25,358 nt of DNA from Podochytrium sp. JEL0797. Taxonomy: Eukaryota; Chytridiomycota; Chytridiomycetes; Chytridiales; Chytriomycetaceae. The stretch is taken from assembly GCA_027596195.1 (NCBI GenBank), contig JADGJG010000291.1, positions 1 to 25,358 on the forward strand, written 5' to 3'. The translations under genes and the position numbers were made by a program. A model generated the notes under the pieces. That model worked only from the letters and a program-made list of their open reading frames with translations, was not told the origin of the DNA and did not search any database. Shown piece after piece: positions 1 to 9,800 of the stretch. The number at the start of each line of letters is the position of its first letter. Positions within the stretch are counted from its first letter, which is position 1.

Positions 1-156
1 AGGCGACGATTTAGCCGTGAGTCACCTCTTTTTTTTTTCTCAAAGATTTGCATATCTGACAATTCCGAAACGCGCTTCTTCTTCAAAAAATACAGTACTG
101 TCAAAGTGGAGGCGAAAAAAAAAAACGAAAATAAAAATAAATCAAATCGATCCACC

Positions 157-1341
157 ATGGACGCCTTCGACCAGTTCCTCGGCAATATGTTTGGCGTTGG
201 GCCGCCGACCCCGCCGGCTTCCGGCTTCCCCGGCGCATCATCATCGAGCCCATTCTCACGATCGCGCTCGCAGCAGCAGCCGCCCCAGCCCGCGCCGCCA
301 CCCATGGACCGCTCATCTACAACCTCCGAAAACCCCGCTTCCTCCTCTTCCCGCCACCCTCCTCACGACTCCTCCCCGCCCGTCACAGTCAGCGCCGCGG
401 AACAAGCCAAACTCGAGGGCAACTCGCACTTTGCAAACCATCGGTACGCAGAAGCCATCAAAGCCTACAGCACCGCCATCATCCGCAACCCCACGAACCC
501 CGTGTACTACTCAAACAGATCGCTGTGTCATCTGCGGCTCGAAGAGTTCTCGCATGTCGTGGCCGACGCGGAAAAAGGGCTTGAGCTGCTCTCTGAATCG
601 CTGACCGCGAATCCACCCATTTCACTCAAACTGTGGTATTATAAGGGCCAAGCACTTCTTGCCATGGAAGATCAAGCGCTCGAAAGCGGAACGGAAGGGC
701 CTGGGCGGCTTTCGGAAGCCATCAACTGCTTGAAACGCGCTTTCGACATGAGCTTGACTCATAAGAGTTCTTTTACAGAAGAGATTAGCGAAAAGTACCG
801 GGGTGCCAAGGCGCAGCGGTTTGAGCGGCAGGATCGGAGACGGAGAGAAGATGCGAGCGAGTTGCATCGGTATTTGACGCGGCTTGTGGAACGGGATCGT
901 GACCGGCAAGTGGAGCAGTTGAAGGGTGGGGATACTGCGGATGTGGAGGGTGTGTTGAACGAGACTGGCAAGCGGCTGAGTGAGATTGAGGCGCTGTTCA
1001 GCCAGGCAAACGAGAATTCGCAGGTGAGCTCGCCTGCGTGCCCTTCCTGATTTCGATGGGCACATTCTGAATAGTTTTTTGAATACCCGCAATAGAAACG
1101 GTCCGTTCCCGACGCATTCGTTGGCAAGATCAGTTTCGAAGTCATGACCGATCCCGTTATTTCGCCGCCTTCTGGAATTACTTATGATCGGTCCGAGATT
1201 GTTTCACACCTGCAAAAGATTGGGAAATGGGACCCGTTGACGCGTCAACCGCTGCACGAGGCTGAGTTGATTTCAAATTTGGCATTGAAGGAGGTGATTG
1301 AGGAGTTTCTGTCCAAGAATGGGTGGGCTTTTGACTATTAA
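157..1341 (+). CDS. STUB1: CHIP/STUB1-like co-chaperone E3 ubiquitin ligase (TPR + U-box)
   Basis: Exons 157-1023 and 1096-1341, with a 72-bp phase-0 intron (gtgagc...aatag); 370 aa. The start at 157 has a good context (tccaccATGG) and opens the conserved reading. Residues 1-78 are a Pro/Ser/Gln-rich extension longer than in animal CHIP. TPRs follow from about residue 80 ([20 protein letters not shown]), then a charged coiled coil containing [18 protein letters not shown], which closely matches animal CHIP. The U-box, about 291-365, begins [17 protein letters not shown], continues through SGITYDR, and the protein ends GWAFDY (animal CHIP ends GWVEDY). Carboxylate-clamp residues K85, N89, N120 and K158 appear present, so binding of Hsp70/Hsp90 EEVD tails is expected, with the U-box recruiting an E2 to ubiquitinate clients in the cytosol. 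An extra stretch of about 20 residues interrupts the second/third TPR. The family call is strong; the clamp assignment rests on alignment by eye. Confidence 0.93.
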
Positions 1342-1374
1342 TTCGGGGTTATGAGCATTTTAGACCTCCCGATA

Positions 1375-1380
1375 AATAAA
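1375..1380 (+). terminator. Probable poly(A) signal of the CHIP-like gene
   Basis: AATAAA lies about 34 bp after the CHIP stop codon in an A/T-rich stretch. It fits a canonical polyadenylation hexamer; no downstream element was identified. Confidence 0.5.
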
Positions 1381-1530
1381 AAAATTTAAACCGTGATGAG
1401 AACCCTTAAACTGAGTCGGCTTCTTTCTCTTTTGAAAACTATGACGAAAAAGAGAAAGCCGACGCTGGCCCAAAAGAAACGTGAGAATTTAAAAACCGCT
1501 CGAGCCAGAGGATCGGGGAGTTTTAGAGGA

Positions 1531-1735
1531 GGCGATGCTTCTGCATCAGTGTTTGATGCCGCTGGTTGTGCCGAATCGTGACCGGCAAGTGAAGCAGTTG
1601 AAGGGTGGGGATACTGCGGATCCGGAGGGTGTGTTGGACGAGACTGGCAAGAGGCTCAGTGAGATGGAGGCGCACCGCGCAATTCAGCAAGGCAAACGAG
1701 AATTCACGGGTGATCTCGTCTGCATGACCACCCTT
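1531..1735 (+). pseudogene. Relic duplicate of the CHIP coiled-coil exon plus the start of its intron
   Basis: This stretch repeats roughly 855-1045 of the upstream CHIP-like gene. From 1579 on, the match is nearly base for base (gaccggcaagtg, gttgaagggtggggatactg, gagactggcaag), with scattered substitutions and small indels near 1670-1690. The encoded remnant reads [16 protein letters not shown] where the parent reads [16 protein letters not shown]. Similarity runs past the parent's exon end into the first 20 or so bases of its intron, so this is a DNA-level duplication and not a retrocopy. It has neither TPR nor U-box and no recognised start. The surrounding 1342-1799 holds the poly(A) signal, this relic and the A-rich 5' flank of the next gene. 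Confidence 0.8.
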
Positions 1736-1799
1736 TAGAGGCAAGTCTACTTATCCAAAAAGGAGAAAAAAAAAGAAACTTAAAAATAAAAAAATAATA

Positions 1800-3329
1800 A
1801 TGTTTATTCCGGCAGAAGTCAAGCTTCAAATCGCGCTCCGCACGCACTCTCCTGCGGACCTCGCAGCGCTGTGTGCTGTGTCCAAGGCGTGGCGGCAGGC
1901 CTGTCTTGACGATGTTCCGTGGCGGCGCTTTCTGCGGTTGTTTTCGGTGCCCAATGACTGCGCCAGTTCAGACCCTCCGATCCCGGCCTTCATCCGCTTT
2001 GCGACCCACGCCCGTCTTTTTCATGGTTTGCTGCTCGAATATTCCGAAATGGCCCCGCAGGCTGCGTCATTGGCTTTGTCCCTCGGAATGAATTTCAAAC
2101 CCGACTCGAACCGAAATAGCCGCATTCGGGACCTGTTTGACTTTGACGAATGGATCGATATCGATGCTGACGAGACTGCTGCGTATTATGCTCTGACGGA
2201 ACTTTCCGTCGACAACTCTGATATGCTCGAACCATCGCGGGCGTGGCGCCCCCAGTGGCTCTGCACGCGGTCTGAAAAGCTCCTCATCCTGCTGTACCAC
2301 ATCTACACTCATACGGCCTCAGTTCAGATTCAAGACCAATGCATTGGTTTGTATGCAGTTCTTCGAATTTTTTTTAATAATTTAAATAAATAGGAATCTT
2401 CGGAACGAATCAGTGCTATGATGATATCTACGCTATGCACTTGCTCCCACTCGAACGCGCACGACACCTGCGTCTGCGCCCGAATCACTGGATCCCGCAC
2501 CAAGATCGCATCAAAACTATGCTCCGGTTTGGAACCTGTCAGCTTGGTGAAGGACTTGCGCTTGTAACGTCCGGCGAACTCTCCGGACATGTGATTCGGT
2601 TTGCGAGGGCGAGCACGGATTTCGATCGCATGGGGCCCATTCCGAAACGACACATGCCTTTTTTTGATTTGGGTATGTTTGAGACTTGGTTTTCGGACTT
2701 CCTCAAGTCCCTTTCGGAGGGGAAGAGGCGCATAGTTGGAGTTCAAGGAAGAGGGGGGCGGGAAATGAATTTGCCGAGCATTTTCTTGGATGAGGGCCAA
2801 GGCACTGGCGTGGCCGTGACGCATGGTGAGCGCGTTTTCTTTCTGCCCAAATACTTATTGGTTTATTGCAGGCATCAAAGTGCATGTTTCATCGTTCTTC
2901 ATGCTGTCAATGGCACGAATTTGTTATCGGATTTCGCTTGAGTTCCTTCCAGGCCAATGCCCTTTCCCGAGCGCTCAATTGAAGACTCGAAAATGGGCGT
3001 TCAAATATCTGGACGGGCGCGTGGAAAGAGTGGAAGGAGAGGGAGTTATCGGCTTCTTCCCATTGCTCTCTGGTTCGTTCCGTCCTTTTCTTCCCTTTTT
3101 TCCCATTTCTCAATTTTCACTATCTTCTTTAATAGAAGAAAACCCCAAATTCGATTATTGCTCGTATTCGGATGGTGGCAGGGTCGAAGATCTCGACATC
3201 CCGGTGGTGTCGCTGGAGGGGTGGTTCACTTTTGTGCCTGGTGGGATTGAGACGCCAATTGGTGAATCATTCGAGGTGCAGATTCCCTTTGTGCAGTTTG
3301 AGAGGCCTGAAAGCATTTTGGTGCAATAA
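1800..3329 (+). CDS. FBXO3: FBXO3-like F-box protein with SUKH-like region and ApaG domain
   Basis: Exons 1800-2346, 2394-2825, 2872-3072 and 3136-3329; introns of 47, 46 and 63 bp, all phase 1; 457 aa, close to the 471 aa of human FBXO3. Residues 1-45 look like an F-box (MFIPAEVKLQIALR ... LCAVSKAWRQACLDDVPW), which would dock Skp1 in an SCF ubiquitin ligase. The middle, about 55-300, fits the SMI1/KNR4 (SUKH) position in FBXO3 but is a weaker match by eye. The ApaG domain begins at the third exon (about residue 327) and carries KYLDGRVERVEGEGVIGFFP, matching the FBXO3 ApaG core with its VxGxGVVGxFP pattern, and a later GWFTF strand. The predicted role is substrate recognition by SCF; the substrate is unknown. 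The last intron is 63 bp without an in-frame stop, so retention would keep the frame. The gene starts about 65 bp after the CHIP relic on the same strand. Confidence 0.85.
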
Positions 3330-3492
3330 GGATGTGAGGTGAATGTGATTGCGGCGCGGTGGCATGTTTTTTTGGTGCTCCGCAAACGTGGCCTGATTTT
3401 TTTGGGACGATATTCCATCGACCCATCGAGACTCATCACGAAAAGTTCTCCAAAACCCCACCGTCCTGCCCTTACTAATGCTCACGGCGACC

Positions 3493-6400
3493 ATGGAGAC
3501 TCCCCTTGTCAACCAGCAGAGCATCTGGTCCGGGTTCCACAAGAAGGCCCTTCGCGAGCGTCAGAACCAATTGCGGCTTGTGTATCCACAACTCTTCCCC
3601 ACTGTGCGATCAACCTCCCCTGGGTCTCCTGAGCTTTCCGTTTCTGCCAGCGAAGTTGATCTCACCCATCTCTCCTCGGCGTCTTCGGCCTCGTTGGCGG
3701 GTCTCAATATGGAAGCGCAAGACGAAAGCTTTCCTGTCACGGGATTGGACGAGGAGGTGGCTGACAACATGATCGAGTGAGTATGATCAACAAGCGGATC
3801 CTTCAATTTCGGCTTGTATTGTGAAAAGTGAAAACGCATTGACTAACTATGGCCTTTTTGCACCTCAGAAACTGCATTGGAACAATGGGTCTTCCAGTCG
3901 GCCTTGCCCTCAACTTCACCATCAACAACAAAGCGACTGTGATTCCCATGGTCGTGGAAGAACCTTCCGTCGTGGCCGCCGTATCGGGAGCTGCAAAAAC
4001 CATATCCACTTCTGGAAACGGATTCACAGCTTCAACCACTGAACGCAACATTATTTTCGCCCAAGTCGTTCTGATGGATGTCAAGGACGTGCATGCTGCT
4101 GCCGACAAGATCCGCGCGAGGAAGGATGAAGTGGTGGCGGTTGCGAACTCGTTTGTGCCGAATATGGTGGCGCGAGGCGGAGGTGTTGTAGGGATCACGG
4201 TGAGGACTCCTCAACGCGTGAGCCCATTGGAGAGGAAGAGGAGACCGAATGAGGTTGTGGTTGTGGGCGCCGGGGAAGAAGCGTCGGCGGAGAACTGGCT
4301 GGTCGTGCATTTGCACTTGGACGTTTGTGATGCGATGGGTGCCAATGCGGCCAGTACTGTTTCTGAGGGAACGGCGCCTTATTTGGCAGAATGGGTGGGA
4401 GGAAGAATCGGATTGAGAATCGTCAGTAACTTGTGCGTTGAGAGATTGGCCAAGGTTTGTTGCTGAATTTCTTGCTCAATCATCCATCTGCTGATTATCG
4501 TTTGTTTTCACAGTCTGCTTTCCGGATTCCACTCAAGAAGCTCGCCTACAAGTCATTCACGGGTCGTCAAGTCGCGACGCGCATGCTTGAAGCCGTCGAG
4601 TGGGCCCAGGACGATCCATACCGCGCTGCCACCCACAACAAGGGAATCATGAACGGAATCGATGCCGTGGCTGTTGCAACGGGGCAGGATTGGCGTGCGA
4701 TTGAAGCTGCTGCGCACGCATGGGCTGCCGGTTGTGGGCAGGAGGAATCTTCGGCTCGGTACCGACCTTTAACTCATTACTGGGTCGAGTCGGACCCTGA
4801 AGCGGTTGTGAGTGCTGATTCCGATGAGGGCCTGTTCTTCTGCGGGGAAATGGAGATGCCAATTTCGGTCGGCACCAAGGGAGGTGTGTTGAAGACGAAC
4901 CCCGTCTACAATTACACCTTGGGAGTGATGGGCTTTCCTGATTCCAAGCAGTTGGCAATGGTTTGTGCTCTTTTTTTTCTCTAGCGGCGCCTTATTAACC
5001 TCCAATTTTCAGGCTATGATCTCTGTTGGCTTGGCTCAAAACTTTGCTGCTCTGCGAGCACTCTCCACTGAAGGAATTCAGAAGGGACATATGTCTCTCC
5101 ACGCGAGAAATATTGCCATTGCTGCCGGTGCCCCTGCCCACGCTATCAACGAATGTGTTGCCTACATGGTCGAGTCTGGCCGCGTGAACCAAACCGTTGC
5201 CAAGGAATACCTGCTGGCCCACGAAATTCACACCACTCTGGTCACCCAAGAGACATTGGCTGAAGAAAAGAAGCCTCCCCGGGCTCCCTCCACTTTCTTC
5301 ATCGAAGCATCAATTCCCGAGATTGCTGAGCCTCTCACCCTCAACATTGCTTTCGAAACTTTGGGGGACAAGCCTGTTCACCTGCTCATGAGCTCTTCGA
5401 CGCCCTCCACGGACCTCTGCAGAAAGCTGTTCAACCCGCGTTTCGACTATTCGTGGATCACTTCAACCATGAGTATCCTTGACAAGATCGAACTCAGCAC
5501 TATCCCCGAGTTTCCTTCCCGGAGCAACCGCATGCTCGTCAAGAAGCTCAAGCTCTTGAGCGTCCTGATCAACATGTTGTTGAGGAGCATGATGGCCCAG
5601 TGGCCCAACGAAACGCGTCGCCTCGTGGACAAGATTGTCAGAATTGCCGTTTCCTCTGGCCACGTGGACGCCTCTTTCGGCCGCCGCACGAGAACGTTCT
5701 CGCTGGCCTCGAGCCGCCCAACCACCAGCGAGAGAACTCCAACCCTGCAAGTCGGTCGACCCCTCCTTTTGGCCTTGTGGCAAGTGTTCGAACTCCGCGT
5801 CCTCCAATGGGTCGGACACGAACCTCTGGCCCAAATGCTCCTTGAAACACAACTCGAGATTCTGCGCTCGCTCACGGAAATCGAGGTCTCGGAACCTACC
5901 AAAAGTCCCCACCCACTCACCAACCACGTCACCTCCCCTTCGTCTGGCGGAGAAACTTCCAGCGACGACGAACCGTTGATGCTCAAATACGAGTCGAGAA
6001 AGCCCGTCACGTCTCACATCCCGGCCTCCGCGGATGAAACCGTCCGAGCCTTGTTTTCTCTCATTGAGAAGCAAAGCAAGCGGTTCCAGACGAGTCAGTT
6101 CCTGCTTTGCGACACGAGCTCGCACGACCCCAATTTGCTGACGGCGCCGCGATTGCGGTTGCTCAAGAGCATTGGGGATTTGATGGCCTGGGAGCAAATG
6201 TGCGCGCACGATGTGTGCGAGAGTCGGATGGGTAGGGATTTGGCGGCGTATTTGGTGTCGATGGCGGGTGGAGTCGTTGTAGACGGTGACGTTGAGTTGG
6301 AACATGTCACCAAGGATGGGAACGGGTTTGTATTTTGGTTGGGAAGGACTATGGGTGGGGAGGAAATTGTGAAGGTGCTTGCTGGGGCGATGGAGGAGAA

Positions 6401-6671
6401 GGGTGTGGATGGTGATGTTGTCGGGTGGTTGAGGGGTAGTATGGAGGTGGTCCCCAGCCGGAAGCAGGTGCAAGAGGCGGTTCTTGCGCTGGACTTGCAC
6501 GTTGTTCTGCGAGAACAGATTGTGGAGTTTGTGCAGGTGTCGAGCAAGCAGGAGGCGTTGGTCAAGATGATTCAGGAGGATGGGTTGGAGATTTTCAAAC
6601 AGGACACCCTGCTGAAGATTTCGCGGTTGTATCAACAGTATTACGGTGTGGATGTGTTTTTTTCCAAATGA
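3493..6671 (+). CDS. Class II (bacterial-type) HMG-CoA reductase with a long C-terminal extension
   Basis: Exons 3493-3776, 3869-4454, 4514-4960 and 5013-6671; introns of 92, 59 and 52 bp; 991 aa. An in-frame ATG at 3478 would add 5 residues; 3493 has the better context (gaccATGG). The enzyme interconverts HMG-CoA and mevalonate with NAD(P)H. Residues about 1-515 form the catalytic core: ENCIGTMGLPVG, then VVEEPSVVAA (catalytic Glu about 126), DAMGAN (nucleotide site), HNKGIMNGIDAVAVATGQD (Lys about 333, Asp about 349) and GHMSLHARN (His about 469). VVEEPS and the soluble N-terminus are class II traits; no sterol-sensing or membrane domain is present, unlike the usual eukaryotic class I enzyme. 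Residues about 516-991 match nothing I recognise; they are largely helical in character and include an acidic/Ser-rich linker (SSGGETSSDDEP). The C-terminus is FFSK, not a peroxisomal SKL. Biosynthetic versus degradative direction cannot be told from sequence. Confidence 0.9.
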
Positions 6672-6863
6672 TGTGAAGGAGGTAACCGCGGACGCGGACA
6701 ATAGATTTTTTGAAGGAAAAAAGTGAGGATTTTTCAACCTCATCAGTGCAAGTTACTTTTTAATGCAGCTGCGCAGCAATTCTCAAAAGCAAGAAAGTTG
6801 AAACCTGGTTTTTCGGCAAAGAGAAATATCAGAGAGAATTGTCGGACGCAAAACACCTCGGAA

Positions 6864-9800
6864 ATGCGAGGAATCGGGTCGTCCCCGTCAGTGACGGACT
6901 TCAGGACCATGTTCCAGTCACCAAACACGTCGAATCCAACGCCCAGCCTTCACCTCCGATCTTCATCCACCGCGACGAGTATCCACAACGCCCAGGCGAT
7001 CGACGAATTTGTCCAGATATCGAGTCAATTCGATCTGATGATCAAGCGGGCGCATGAAATTGACGATGCCGATCTATACGCATTGTTTGATATGGCGTTG
7101 GATTGCGTAAGTTTTGTTTTTCAAATGAACGACGAGGTGTCTTTTGCTGCGATGCGTCATGCCTGATGCCCAAGCGACAACAAAATGAATCGAAAGTCAT
7201 TCATGGTAGCGATGCTGCCAAAGCGGGCTCCTGAGACTAATGCGCATCTCTTTGAAACTAATTTCACATTTGGTGTTGATAGGGATACGCTGGAACAAAT
7301 GACAGCAAGCGGGAATCCATGCGGCGCCTGCCGAAAGATCAGAAACTGCAGCTCGTGAAGCAAGTTTATGTGAGTCGTTGAATAAGGTGATTGAATGCTG
7401 AATGGCTTTCATTCCAAGGTCCAATGCACGAGTTCCAACAACAATGCCCTGGAGTCCGAAAAATCTCCGTCGTTCTATATCGAATCACTCCGGCATGCCC
7501 ACACACACTTGACAAATTCTCTCGGGAAATCAATGACGAACTCGATCGTGAATTTCGTGACTCGGTCTACGACGGTGGGAATCTCGGGGAGTCAGCCCTC
7601 GATTGGTGGGAGACATGGGGTTCCGATCAAGGATTCACTCGCGCAGTTACGGATCCAGTGCACGTCGAGTGGAGACGTATGGTTGCGCCAGTTTCTTGAT
7701 CTTGGGGGATTGGAAGCGTTGTTTACGCTGTTGCACAGCATCCACGCGAAAAAAGAAAAGTAAGACTCTGATTTTGAACGCGACCCGCACTAACCGATCT
7801 CGGTCATTATTCAGAAAGCAGAAATATGTCGAAGCCGAGCTCGAGATACTCAAGATCTTGAAGATGTCGGTGAATCATGAGGTTCGCTAATTCCAAACCC
7901 GCTCGCGCTTTCCACTTACACTCGTTCGCGCGTCAACAGAAAGAAATCAACGACCTACTTGCAAAATCTGAATGGATCAACGTTCTCACCTTCTCGTTGG
8001 ATTCTCCGATCCTTTCGTCGCGTATTTCAGCGACCGATTTCCTGCTTGCGCTGGTCGCGCTCAATTACCCTAAAGGCCACAATCTCGTCATTCGTGCCTT
8101 CGAAACACACCGAAACGAGCATCGCGGGTTGCGACTTTTTGAAAGATTCATGGGCACGATATCGGAGATTGTCGAGAGTCGGGGAACGTTTGGGAGTGTC
8201 GTTGGATCGAAACGCGACAGCGTTACAGGATCAGTGGCTGGAATCGTTTCCATGAATCGGGAAAAATCTCACCGAGAAATGAAGGACTATTTGGTTCGTT
8301 AGAGACTGTCCGAAATCAGTCCGCGTATTGAATCTTCAAATTTCAGATCTCGGCCTTGGCACTGATTCGATACATTGTACAAGTCCCTTCTCAACTCGAA
8401 TACCGCATCCATTTGAGAAATGAACTCATGGCATGTGGGCTCTTTAAGGTTTTCAAAACGCTCAAAACTTGGGCTCCTGCTGAAAACGCGGGAATCATGG
8501 TCCATGTTCTCGAGTTTGAAAATCGCGCGCAGCAGGATCACGACGAATTTGTTGAAGGGATGGATGCAGGAATATGTGATGAAGTTTTTGATATGGAGGA
8601 TGAGCACAAAGTCTTGAATGTGTTGATGGAGAGCTACAAAACTGACGAAGTTGGAAAGGAATATGTTCGGTCGATTTTGAAACACCTGCTGATTCCAACG
8701 AGAATGATCGACGAAGTTTCAAGGTGGAGTCATTCTTGAGCTGACTCATGTTTCTCACAATTCGGAGGTGCTTAGGACAAAGTTTCTCCAACTTGTCGAC
8801 ACGCTGCTTTCGCAAATGGTGCTGGATGGCAAGGGACTTCAGTGTGACTTTTTTGACACATACAAAGTCCCTGTCAACGAACTCATCCAAGGATTCATTG
8901 AGCAAGATGAAGTCGCAGATATGAAGGCTGATATGGTTAAGACAAAATTAAAGCTTTCCGAGATCACAGCAGAGAAACGCAAGCTCGAACGAGACTTGGA
9001 TTCACCGAGATCGGGTTCGTGAAACTTTGATTATTCAGCTTCGTATTCTGATAATGTATTTTCAGAGCTGCAGCCCAACACCAAAGAGGCCATGAAGTTC
9101 TCGACAATGCAGGACATTTTGAGACAAAAAGACATGGAGCTCGAGGAGCAAACCCAAAGACTCATTCGTCTGAAAGTCAAGCAGGAAGCATTTCTGCACA
9201 ACCTCAAACACGATTTGACCCAAGTCCATTCCGTCCTGTCAAACAATCCAAATTATTTGAAATCGGATTCAGCAACATTTTTGAACGACACCCCTCTGTC
9301 CTCTGGCCCAACACTCGCAGCTTCAGATACTCCTTCTCCTTCAGCACAAACTCTCCCATTATTTGCTCCACCTCCCCCACCACCGCCACCTCCACCTTCT
9401 GGTCCACTACTTCCCCGGCTTGGCATGGGGATGGGCCCCCCCCCCCCCCCCCCCCCCCCCCCGGCCCCCACCCGGGGCGGCCCCCCCCCCCCCCCCCCCC
9501 CCCCCACCCCCCCCCGCCCCGGCCCCCCCCCCCCCCCCCACCACCACCACCTGGAACAGCAGGAGGGACGCCTCCACCTCCACCACCACCTGGAATGCCA
9601 GGTTTGTATCATTTCAGGCTTCTAAATGGATCTGTCTGATTTTCGCATCGCAGGAGGGCCACCCCCACCCCCTCCACCTCCTGGGGCTCCAATCATGCCA
9701 GTTGGGCTCCCAAAACGTGTCCAAAAGTTCAAACCAAGCATGGAAGTCCGCCGTCTGCAATGGGATCGCCTGCCAGACATGGTCGCCAAAGATTCCGTGT

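Noticed and set aside
92..101. Perfect palindrome ACAGTACTGT upstream of the CHIP gene
   Set aside because: Single 10-bp palindrome with no repeat or known factor association; chance occurrence is plausible.
1531..1735. CHIP relic as a processed retrocopy
   Set aside because: Similarity continues into intron sequence of the parent and no poly(A) tail or flanking duplication is visible.
4965..5012. Reading the last HMGR exon from the intron region as a separate gene start
   Set aside because: The stretch is T-rich intron with branch site ttaac and acceptor ttttcag; the conserved reading QLAM-AMISVGLAQNFAALRAL spans the junction exactly.
5463..6743. 426-codon open frame on the minus strand opposite HMG-CoA reductase
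   Set aside because: It lies entirely opposite the conserved plus-strand gene, is His/Arg/Leu-rich as expected of an antisense shadow, and starts past the end of the gene in A/T-rich sequence without conserved motifs.
9253..9612. Gly-rich minus-strand open frames opposite the formin FH1
   Set aside because: Poly-Gly from the reverse complement of C-tracts; purely compositional.
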